From: MAG-120802 sp049430265
Lineage (GTDB): Bacteria > Actinomycetota > Actinomycetes > Nanopelagicales > Nanopelagicaceae
Direction of reading: 5' to 3'
Length of the DNA stretch: 7,586 nt
NCBI GenBank assembly: GCA_049430265.1
Contig: JBMTBW010000030.1
Span: forward strand, 1 to 7,586
The notes under the pieces are model-generated. The model searched no databases and was not told the DNA's origin. It was given only the letters and a program-made list of their open reading frames with translations. Below, in pieces: positions 1-5,276 of this stretch; within the stretch, counting starts at the first letter, position 1; each line of letters begins with the position of its first letter. The translations under genes were made by a program, and so were the position numbers.

Positions 1-53
1 CCCGCCGCAGCTGCAGTAGCAATTGCTACCTTGGCAATGCGAGTTAATTTCAT
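1..53 (-). CDS. 5' end of an exported protein (signal peptide only)
   Basis: Only the first 17 codons and part of the next lie in the window; the gene continues past the left edge. The ATG is at 53-51 and reads MKLTRIAKVAIATAAAA. This is a short basic N-region (K2, R5, K8) followed by an Ala-rich hydrophobic stretch, as in a Sec signal peptide. A good Shine-Dalgarno AGGAG lies at 59-63 on the minus strand, 5 nt before the ATG, so the start is well supported. No lipobox or cleavage site is visible before the edge. Solute-binding proteins of ABC transporters often begin this way, but the product cannot be named from this fragment. Confidence 0.7.
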   Translation of the reverse strand, partial: MKLTRIAKVAIATAAAA

Positions 54-71
54 TTCTTCTCCTAGTGATAG

Positions 72-99
72 AAATTAAGGACTAGGTATGGAAAGTCGA
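72..99 (-). promoter_or_regulatory. Candidate promoter of the left-edge exported-protein gene
   Basis: On the minus strand a -35-like TCGACT (99-94, four of six matches to TTGACA) is followed after 16 bp by TAATTT (77-72), which fits TANNNT. Transcription would then start around 65, giving a short leader that contains the AGGAG. The -35 element falls within the perfect palindrome AAGTCGACTT (93-102), which could act as an operator. The match is modest and unsupported by any other evidence. Confidence 0.3.
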
Positions 100-102
100 C
101 TT

Positions 103-130
103 CCCCCACACCCGCATCCTTAGGGTGGGG
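103..130. repeat. GC-rich inverted repeat
   Basis: A C-rich arm (CCCCCACACCC, 103-113) faces a G-rich arm (GGGTGGGG, 123-130) across about 9 nt. The arms pair with a two-base bulge. It is the most GC-rich spot in an otherwise AT-leaning region. It lies just upstream of the candidate promoter and the palindrome at 93-102. No T-run follows it on either strand, so it does not look like a standard intrinsic terminator. Confidence 0.45.
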
Positions 131-149
131 TTAGTCTGCCCTCTCTAGG

Positions 150-172
150 CCTTTTTAATCAATTAAAAAAGG
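150..172. repeat. AT-rich inverted repeat
   Basis: The arm CCTTTTTAAT (150-159) is mirrored by ATTAAAAAAGG (162-172), with one extra A in the right arm and a tiny loop. The T-run lies inside the stem rather than after it. It could contribute to 3' end formation of the MFS transcript or be a protein-binding palindrome; the sequence does not decide between these. Confidence 0.4.
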
Positions 173-204
173 TATCTATTTCGTTATATGAAACGAGCTT
201 TTTC

Positions 205-220
205 AGGCTCAGTTGAGCCT
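205..220 (-). terminator. Hairpin at the MFS stop codon, weak terminator candidate
   Basis: AGGCTCAGTTGAGCCT is a perfect inverted repeat (7-nt arms, 2-nt centre) that overlaps the TAG stop of the MFS gene (221-219). On the minus strand the RNA after the stem begins GAAAAAGCUC rather than a U-run, so it lacks the classic terminator tail. It is the only stable hairpin directly at this 3' end and may stabilise the transcript end or help termination. A second small inverted repeat, TCGTT/AACGA (181-185 and 192-196), follows. Confidence 0.3.
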
Positions 221-1541
221 AATTCGAGACTCGAGCAGCCTCAATCTTTGCCGTGGTTAGTCTTGGAACTGCAAAAATGAAGAGAGCTAGACCTAAAAGA
301 GCTGAGAGGAAATAAGGGCTTCTTAAGGCAAATTCTCTATCTCCCGTGAGCTCCATTAGATCTACTAAGGCTCCTCCAAGCAGAGTGCCAATTGGGATGC
401 TTCCCCAAGCAAAGAATCGATAAACGCTATTAACTCTTCCAAGAAGATGGCTAGGGATGATGCTCTGACGAAGGGAAACTGTTATCACATTCCAAAGCAC
501 TGCAAAGACTGTGGAGATGGCAGTAAGTAGGTAGAAAAGATGCCAAGAAGAAGATAATCCAATTATCAAAGTAATGATTGGGCCACTAATAAGAGTGAGA
601 TAGAGAGAGGGGCCACTACCTAATTTCTTTGAAATCTTAGGCCCCAGAATTCCCCCCAGGCTTCCTCCAACCGCTCCTGCTGTTCCAAGGACTGCAAATA
701 TAAATAGTGATGTCTCTAGGATTTCTTGAGCAAATAAAATAAATACTGCAGCTGTCAAAGCTCCAATTGCATTTAGCGCACCAAGTATTAGCGCCATGGG
801 TCTAAGTAGTTCATGGCTCCAAAGCCAAGTGAACCCCTCCTTAATTTCAGATTTAAAATTTATCTTCTCAACTTTTTTCTCAGTATCAACTTTTTTTAGT
901 GAGGGAATTAGCGTTGCAATTAGAGCAGCTGAAATAAAGAAAGTAGCAGAGTCAATATAGAAGGGAAGGAAGATAGCAATGCCAATTAGGAAGCTTCCAA
1001 GTGGAGGTCCTACAAAACTATTAGTTACATATTCAACTGACCAGAGTTTTCCATTAGCGCTCTCAAGCTTTTCTTTTTCAACGACAGAAGGCAGAAGAGT
1101 TTGAGCGCTGTTATCTCGGAGCACTTCGGCAAAGCCAAACAAAAGGGCAGTGATAACTAGGACCAAGTAAAGAGTCCAATTAGTTTCAAGATCAGTAAGG
1201 GATGCAACCTCATTTAACTTCGGAAGGGATCCTGACTCCAAGGTGACCACTATTGCGACCAGAAGTGCCAAGCTGCCCCGAGCAATATCCATTGCGACAA
1301 TGATTTTGCCGCGATTGAATCGATCGGTAATTACCCCTGCTGGAAGGGTGAAGATCAACCAAGGAAGCCTTGAAGCCACCGCCACCAATGCAATAAGAAA
1401 AGGTGAGCGAGTAACTGCTGAAGCAAGCCATGGATAGGCAAGAGCCGCTATTCCATCTCCAAGGTTGCTAATGGCATGCGCACTAAAGAGGCGCCAGTAA
1501 TTCTTGCCTAACGCGACCTTCTCTTTTGCTTTAAATCTCAC
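219..1541 (-). CDS. MFS exporter, 12-TM drug/siderophore-efflux type
   Basis: The 440-residue protein has the size and hydrophobic pattern of a 12-helix major facilitator transporter in the inner membrane, using ion-coupled transport, probably for export. The MFS motif A after the second helix is visible as GVITDRFNRGK (residues 69-79, with D73 and R74). Two six-helix halves are joined by a charged cytoplasmic loop around 216-236 (KKVDTEKKVEKINFKSEIKEG). The N-terminal start resembles the EntS/MFS_3 exporter group; the substrate cannot be read from sequence. The start is GTG (1541-1539), with TAGGGT exactly 6 nt upstream and no convincing Shine-Dalgarno, so the transcript is probably leaderless. 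The gene is divergent from tgt and paralogous to the MFS gene at 3485-4729: both share a ...SNLGDG/TNLVDG... start, the P-W-L-[IF]-F stretch before motif A and a GR...WG..PIG.. block near the C-terminus. Confidence 0.88.
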   Translation of the reverse strand: MRFKAKEKVALGKNYWRLFSAHAISNLGDGIAALAYPWLASAVTRSPFLIALVAVASRLPWLIFTLPAGVITDRFNRGKIIVAMDIARGSLALLVAIVVTLESGSLPKLNEVASLTDLETNWTLYLVLVITALLFGFAEVLRDNSAQTLLPSVVEKEKLESANGKLWSVEYVTNSFVGPPLGSFLIGIAIFLPFYIDSATFFISAALIATLIPSLKKVDTEKKVEKINFKSEIKEGFTWLWSHELLRPMALILGALNAIGALTAAVFILFAQEILETSLFIFAVLGTAGAVGGSLGGILGPKISKKLGSGPSLYLTLISGPIITLIIGLSSSWHLFYLLTAISTVFAVLWNVITVSLRQSIIPSHLLGRVNSVYRFFAWGSIPIGTLLGGALVDLMELTGDREFALRSPYFLSALLGLALFIFAVPRLTTAKIEAARVSN

Positions 1542-1570
1542 TTGAAAACCCTACCCCAGCTAATTGCAAT
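1542..1570 (+). promoter_or_regulatory. Candidate tgt promoter
   Basis: TTGAAA (1542-1547) is followed after 17 bp by TGCAAT (1565-1570). The -35 matches well; the -10 lacks the usual A at position 2. Transcription from here would begin near 1577, placing the GTG at 1580 almost at the 5' end and the ATG at 1598 about 20 nt in. The -35 overlaps the 6-nt spacer and lies next to the -10 of the divergent MFS gene, so the two promoters would share DNA. Confidence 0.35.
1548..1553 (-). promoter_or_regulatory. -10 element (TAGGGT), leaderless MFS start
   Basis: On the minus strand TAGGGT (1553-1548) fits TANNNT and is separated by exactly 6 nt (TTTCAA) from the GTG start of the MFS gene. This is the spacing at which transcription begins at the start codon itself in actinobacterial leaderless genes. 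The GGGG/AGGG run just upstream could be misread as a Shine-Dalgarno. Confidence 0.45.
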
Positions 1571-1597
1571 AGCTAATAAGTGGTTGAATTGAGCGCT

Positions 1598-2824
1598 ATG
1601 TCTTTCTCATTTGAAGTGCAAAAAGAAATTTCGGGTCAGCTTGGTAGAGCTGGAGTGATTTCAACCCCTCATGGCCAGATTGCAACCCCTGCCTTTATTC
1701 CAGTAGGAACAAAAGCAAGTGTTAAATCCCTTGCACCAGAGGCGCTAACAGATCTTGGCGCACAAGCCGTCCTTGCAAATGCATACCATCTATATCTTCA
1801 GCCTGGATCTGAGACGCTAGATCAAGCCGGTGGTCTTGGAAAATTCATGAATTGGAATAAGCCGACCTTTACAGATAGTGGTGGCTTTCAAGTTATGTCG
1901 CTGGGAGCAGGATTTAAAAAAGTTATTGATATGAGTCTTGGCTCGCTGGATTCAGATGAGGCAATGGCAGAGAGTAAAGAGCGCCTGGCTCATGTTGACG
2001 ATGAAGGTGTTACTTTTAAATCTCACCTAGATGGCTCTATGCATCGCTTCACACCTGAGATCTCAATGCAAGTTCAACATCAAATCGGTGCCGATATTAT
2101 TTTTGCCTTCGATGAGCTAACAACTCTTCATAACACTAGAAAATATCAAGAACAATCACTAGAGCGCACTAGGCTCTGGGCAATCCGTTGTCTTGATGAA
2201 CATAAGCGATTAACTGATCAGCGAAGTGATAAGCCCTATCAAGCCCTCTTTGGAGTATTGCAAGGCGCCCAATATGAAGATTTAAGAAGAAAAGCTGCTA
2301 AAGATTTATCAGAGATGAGTTCATCTGGTGTTTCATTTGATGGCTTTGGAATCGGTGGCGCGCTAGATAAAGCATCTCTAGGCCAAATTGTCTCTTGGAT
2401 GAGCTCTGAACTACCTAGCGATAAACCCCGTCACTTACTTGGAATTGGCGAGCCGGCAGATCTCTTTGCTGGCGTGGAAAATGGCGCCGATACCTTTGAT
2501 TGCGTTGCTCCATCAAGAGAGGCAAGAACTAGCGCGGTATATAGCGAGAATGGTCGCTTCAATGTTTCATCTGCTACATATAAGAGAGACTTCTCCCCAA
2601 TTGATAAAGATTGCAGCTGCTATACCTGTATCAATTTCTCAAAGGCTTATCTAAACCATCTTTTTAGAGCTAAAGAGATGTTGGCCTCAACTCTTGCAAC
2701 CATTCATAACTTAGCATTTACGGTAAAACTAGTTGATCGAATGCGTCAGGCAATCCTTGATGAAACTTTCATAGAATTTAAAACTGAATTTCTTGCCAAG
2801 TATCAAGCAAAAGCCTTGGATTAA
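1598..2824 (+). CDS. tgt: tRNA-guanine transglycosylase
   Basis: Replaces guanine-34 in the anticodon of tRNAs for Asp, Asn, His and Tyr with a 7-deazaguanine (preQ1 or queuine), the key step toward queuosine; acts in the cytoplasm. The 408-residue TIM-barrel enzyme shows DSGGFQ with the catalytic Asp93, FAFDEL with Asp172, FGVLQG (218-223), GIGG (251-254), and FDC with the nucleophile Asp301. The zinc site is CxCxxC...H (Cys339, Cys341, Cys344, His370). The residue matching Z. mobilis Cys158 is Leu174, and ALDK follows GIGG where the classical enzyme has LAVG; both look typical of actinobacterial TGTs. I chose ATG 1598 (MSFSFEV) because it matches the usual N-terminus. A GTG at 1580 would add six residues (MVELSA) and neither start has a clear Shine-Dalgarno. 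The stop interlocks with that of the transporter gene downstream. Confidence 0.96.
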   Translation: MSFSFEVQKEISGQLGRAGVISTPHGQIATPAFIPVGTKASVKSLAPEALTDLGAQAVLANAYHLYLQPGSETLDQAGGLGKFMNWNKPTFTDSGGFQVMSLGAGFKKVIDMSLGSLDSDEAMAESKERLAHVDDEGVTFKSHLDGSMHRFTPEISMQVQHQIGADIIFAFDELTTLHNTRKYQEQSLERTRLWAIRCLDEHKRLTDQRSDKPYQALFGVLQGAQYEDLRRKAAKDLSEMSSSGVSFDGFGIGGALDKASLGQIVSWMSSELPSDKPRHLLGIGEPADLFAGVENGADTFDCVAPSREARTSAVYSENGRFNVSSATYKRDFSPIDKDCSCYTCINFSKAYLNHLFRAKEMLASTLATIHNLAFTVKLVDRMRQAILDETFIEFKTEFLAKYQAKALD

Positions 2825-3471
2825 TTAGAAGTTACTTCAGCCTCACGCATTTTCACATAGGCAATTACTGGATAGGTAATAGGCAGAAGGGCTACTTCAA
2901 CTAAAGTCTTATAGAGATAACCAACCACTAAGTAATTTAAGAACTCATCAAAACTCAAACGACCTAGGGATGCAATCATGGTAAATACGATGGTGTCTAC
3001 CAACTCACCAACTGCAGTGGACCCAATTAATCTGGCCCATAATTTCTTCTCATTGGTAATTTTCTTTATTCTTACCAAGGTCCATGAGTTTGCCAATTGT
3101 CCAAGAAGGAAGGCAGTAATACTTGCGATTACAATCTGAGGAACAAAGCCAAGAATTGATTCAAAGGCGCCTTGATTTGGCCAATCAGAAGCTGCAGGAG
3201 CAATCTGTACTAACCAGAAAGTAAGCCCAGCTAGAGCGCCTAGGCCAAAGCCGGTATAGATGACACGCCTTGCTGCTTTAAAGCCGTAAACCTCAGTAAG
3301 AATGTCCCCCAAGATATACACCAGAGGGAATAAGAAGGCTCCCCCATCGGTCTTTATGAAGCCAAAATCAATGAATTTCGTTGCCCCGATATTTGAAATC
3401 AATAAAAGCGCGCAGAAAATAGCAGCAATTATTGGATAGAGGCTTCGGTGATAAAGATTTTGGATACTCAT
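2821..3471 (-). CDS. yhhQ: Queuosine-precursor transporter, YhhQ/VUT family
   Basis: An inner-membrane protein of 216 residues with about six hydrophobic helices, the usual size for this family, which imports preQ0/preQ1-type (or related) 7-deazaguanine bases. Family blocks seen: ISNIGATK (25-32), FPLVYILGDILTEVYG (48-63) followed by FKAARR, GQLANSW (124-130), RLIGSTAVGELVDT (147-160, with the acidic E156 and D159), and YLYKTLVEVALLPITYP (185-201). It is the last gene of a minus-strand run, 13 nt after the MFS gene, and meets tgt tail to tail with a 4-nt overlap. That neighbour supports a role in feeding precursor to TGT. The ATG (3471-3469) has TAGCAT exactly 6 nt upstream, so it may also be transcribed on its own as a leaderless mRNA. 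Which base it imports cannot be told from sequence. Confidence 0.92.
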   Translation of the reverse strand: MSIQNLYHRSLYPIIAAIFCALLLISNIGATKFIDFGFIKTDGGAFLFPLVYILGDILTEVYGFKAARRVIYTGFGLGALAGLTFWLVQIAPAASDWPNQGAFESILGFVPQIVIASITAFLLGQLANSWTLVRIKKITNEKKLWARLIGSTAVGELVDTIVFTMIASLGRLSFDEFLNYLVVGYLYKTLVEVALLPITYPVIAYVKMREAEVTSN

Positions 3472-3477
3472 AACCCA

Positions 3478-3483
3478 ATGCTA
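3478..3483 (-). promoter_or_regulatory. -10 element (TAGCAT) before yhhQ
   Basis: TAGCAT (3483-3478, minus strand) sits 6 nt (TGGGTT) before the ATG of yhhQ, inside the 13-nt gap after the upstream MFS stop. It fits TANNNT with leaderless spacing. The GGG in the spacer is too close to the ATG to be a good ribosome-binding site. This would allow yhhQ to be expressed separately from the genes before it. Confidence 0.4.
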
Positions 3484-3484
3484 T

Positions 3485-4729
3485 CTAATCTTTTTTATCT
3501 GAGATTTCTGCTGAGAGATCACCAATTCGCTTTATGTGTTTATAGCTAAAAAAGGCAATCAGGGTCGCAATTACGCCTCCGATTAGAAATGGAAGGCGAA
3601 GTCCACCACGAGCAATTACACCTCCGATTATCGCCCCAATTGGCATTAACCCCCAGACAATTGTTCGTCTTGCGCCATGAATACGTCCATAAAGCTCTGG
3701 TGGAATTAGTGATTGATAGAGAGACATCAACAAGATATTCCAAACCGAGATGGTAAAACCGATTAGAACGCTTACCGCTACAAAGAAATAAGCATTTGGC
3801 GATAACCCAATGAATATGACAAGTAAAGAGGCGAAGAAGACATTGATAGCAAGCGCCTTACCGCGACCAAGATATTTAGAGACCATAGGGGCGGCAATTG
3901 ATCCAGCTAGGGCCCCTACTCCTTGAATCGCTAAAACAACTCCAAATAGCGCTGGAGATACCTTTAGCTCTTTTAAAATGAAAAGCGGTGCAATCGCATT
4001 AGAAAGTGAGTAGAAAAATCCAAGCAAAGTTGTAATAACTACGATGCTAAAAATCTGCTTATCTTGATAGAGATAATTGAGGGCAAACTTGATATCCCCT
4101 TTGAGTCCGAGTTTTGCTTGCCCTACCTCTCCTTCTTTTCTTGCATTTATTTCACGTTCAAAAGGAAAGAGGAGAATCAAAAGCCCCGCCAAAATAAATC
4201 CGGTAGTTGAGAAGAAAAAGGGAAGTGCAATCGAGACGGCATATAGCAAGCCACTAAGTGGCGCTCCAGCAAATTGAGAGACAATTACCTCTGATATCTG
4301 AAGCCTAGAATTTCCTCGCTCATAATTGGATTTATCCAGAATTTGAGGCAATACCGCTTGCGAGGTGGTATCAACTAAGACTTCACAGATTCCAAAGAAA
4401 AAGACTGAAATCAAGAGCAGCCAGATATTTATAAAACCTTGAGAGACAGCAAATGCGATAAAGAGGGCGATTGCTGCTCTTAGACTGTTTCCTAAAACCA
4501 GTGCCTTGCGACGATCGACGCGATCAACTATTGCTCCGATGGGAATAGCAAAAAATAGCCATGGCAATGATCCGAGGGCAGTTAGAGCCCCAATCAAGAT
4601 TGGATCTTCGGTCAGTGAAACTGCAAGAAGTAGAGGGGCAAGACGAAGAACTCCGTCAACTAGATTGGTTATGAGGCTGGCAGACCAGATTCGAGAAAAG
4701 TCATGTCCGAGCGGAACACTCTTAGTCAT
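3485..4729 (-). CDS. MFS exporter, second paralogue
   Basis: A 414-residue, 12-helix major facilitator protein of the inner membrane. Motif A is GAIVDRVDRRK (residues 65-75). The first helix region begins SLITNLVDGVLRLAPLLLAV, and the central cytoplasmic loop is charged (REINARKEGEVGQAK, about 191-205). The second half holds YGRIHGARRTIVWGLMPIGA. These features match the MFS gene at 219-1541, so the two are paralogues that diverged long ago. Export of a toxic compound or metabolite is the usual role of this group; the substrate is unknown. The gene lies 15 nt after the DUF305 lipoprotein gene and 13 nt before yhhQ, all on the minus strand, so the three probably share a transcript. The ATG (4729-4727) lacks a Shine-Dalgarno; TAAACT lies 7 nt upstream. 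A link to queuosine precursor transport is only suggested by position. Confidence 0.88.
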   Translation of the reverse strand: MTKSVPLGHDFSRIWSASLITNLVDGVLRLAPLLLAVSLTEDPILIGALTALGSLPWLFFAIPIGAIVDRVDRRKALVLGNSLRAAIALFIAFAVSQGFINIWLLLISVFFFGICEVLVDTTSQAVLPQILDKSNYERGNSRLQISEVIVSQFAGAPLSGLLYAVSIALPFFFSTTGFILAGLLILLFPFEREINARKEGEVGQAKLGLKGDIKFALNYLYQDKQIFSIVVITTLLGFFYSLSNAIAPLFILKELKVSPALFGVVLAIQGVGALAGSIAAPMVSKYLGRGKALAINVFFASLLVIFIGLSPNAYFFVAVSVLIGFTISVWNILLMSLYQSLIPPELYGRIHGARRTIVWGLMPIGAIIGGVIARGGLRLPFLIGGVIATLIAFFSYKHIKRIGDLSAEISDKKD

Positions 4730-4736
4730 AGGATCG

Positions 4737-4742
4737 AGTTTA
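4737..4742 (-). promoter_or_regulatory. Possible -10 element (TAAACT) before second MFS gene
   Basis: TAAACT (4742-4737, minus strand) fits TANNNT and is 7 nt from the ATG at 4729, one base longer than at the other starts in this window. It lies in the 15-nt gap after the DUF305 stop codon. It could drive a leaderless internal transcript, but the spacing is less exact and there is no visible -35. Confidence 0.28.
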
Positions 4743-4744
4743 GA

Positions 4745-5254
4745 CTACCGAGTTAGTAATTGCCTCATTTTAGTTATTTCTGCGCTCTGAGATTCAACAA
4801 TAGCCTTGCCAAGTAAAGCTGCTTCCTCATTAGCTGAGTTAATAATCATCTCCGCCATTTGGATTGCTCCTTGATGATGTTTAATCATGCCCTCAAGAAA
4901 TAAGCGATCAAATTCGGCTCCACTAGCGCTTTCCAATTGCGCTATCTCATCATCTGTAAGCATTCCCTCATCCATCATATGTCCAGCATGTGATCCCATT
5001 TTTGATGAACCCCAACTCTTCATTTGCTCAATCTCAGGACCTTGCGCTGCTTTTATCTCTCTAGCTAATTTGATAATTTCTGGATCAGTTGAATTTAAAA
5101 GTGCTAATTCTGACATCTGGATAGCTTGCTCGTGGTGCGGAATCATCATTGCGGCAAACATTTGGTCATCGGCGCTAAATGAAGTATTAGAACTATCGCC
5201 AGTAGCACACCCACTTAGCAGGAGTGAAAGAATCACGAGCGCGAGTTTTCTCAT
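4745..5254 (-). CDS. DUF305 lipoprotein with duplicated HH motif
   Basis: A 169-residue envelope lipoprotein. The signal peptide MRKLALVILSLLLSGC ends in a lipobox L13-S14-G15-C16, so Cys16 is probably lipidated and the protein held on the outer face of the membrane. The mature part is a helical DUF305 domain made of two related halves: MMIPHHEQAIQMSEL (36-50, His40-His41) and GMIKHHQGAIQMAEM (122-136, His126-His127). They are joined by a Met/His-rich stretch KMGSHAGHMM (85-94). Some DUF305 proteins (cyanobacterial CopM) bind copper, and the His/Met pattern fits metal binding; the ligand here is inferred. I chose ATG 5254-5252, because reading further upstream to 5299 adds 15 residues before the signal peptide and runs into the divergent gene. 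TACTAT lies 6 nt before this ATG. First gene of the run with the MFS and yhhQ genes. Confidence 0.9.
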   Translation of the reverse strand: MRKLALVILSLLLSGCATGDSSNTSFSADDQMFAAMMIPHHEQAIQMSELALLNSTDPEIIKLAREIKAAQGPEIEQMKSWGSSKMGSHAGHMMDEGMLTDDEIAQLESASGAEFDRLFLEGMIKHHQGAIQMAEMIINSANEEAALLGKAIVESQSAEITKMRQLLTR

Positions 5255-5260
5255 AGCGCG

Positions 5261-5266
5261 ATAGTA
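5261..5266 (-). promoter_or_regulatory. -10 element (TACTAT), leaderless DUF305 start
   Basis: TACTAT (5266-5261, minus strand) is a good TANNNT hexamer with 6 nt (CGCGCT) between it and the ATG at 5254. No Shine-Dalgarno is present. The -35 region would lie at about 5284-5289 (CTGCAG, a poor match), inside the coding start of the GNAT gene. It overlaps the plus-strand -10 by two bases. Confidence 0.5.
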
Positions 5267-5270
5267 AGAT
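5265..5270 (+). promoter_or_regulatory. -10 element (TAAGAT), leaderless GNAT start
   Basis: TAAGAT (5265-5270) lies exactly 6 nt (AAATCT) before the GTG at 5277, with no Shine-Dalgarno. The -35 region would fall at about 5242-5248, inside the signal-peptide codons of the DUF305 gene, and shows no clear consensus. It shares bases 5265-5266 with the minus-strand -10. Confidence 0.5.
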
Positions 5271-5276
5271 AAATCT

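Larger units (their letters stand above)
54..218. other. Intergenic region rich in inverted repeats
   Basis: These 165 nt separate two minus-strand genes and form by far the longest non-coding stretch in the window; every other gap is at most about 56 nt. It holds five inverted repeats in a row (93-102, 103-130, 150-172, 181-196, 205-220), a candidate promoter at 72-99 and the Shine-Dalgarno of the left-edge gene. I recognise no named riboswitch or small RNA here. It probably combines the 3' end of the MFS transcript with the promoter or leader of the exported-protein gene. Confidence 0.6.

Noticed and set aside
82..117. Minus-strand mini-ORF of 11 codons (MRVWGKSTFHT) upstream of the left-edge gene
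   Set aside because: No Shine-Dalgarno at a usable distance and no amino-acid run suggesting attenuation; most of it lies upstream of the likely transcription start.
103..130. G-quadruplex in the GC-rich repeat
   Set aside because: Each strand has only one G-rich tract (two runs of G), fewer than the four runs needed within one strand.
1210..1437. Overlapping short open frames on both strands within the first MFS gene
   Set aside because: They lie in the coding region for helices 2-4 of the MFS protein, have low-complexity translations and no start signals.
3472..3484. preQ1 riboswitch before yhhQ
   Set aside because: Only 13 nt separate yhhQ from the preceding gene, and the region before DUF305 is 22 bp, so no aptamer fits. 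The space before tgt (38-56 nt) shows no preQ1-type pseudoknot that I can see.
4887..5264. Plus-strand open frame opposite the DUF305 gene
   Set aside because: Antisense to a gene with a clear lipobox and DUF305 motifs. Its translation shows no domain, and its upstream region has no ribosome-binding site. The similar frame at 4506-4790, opposite the MFS start, is rejected for the same reason.
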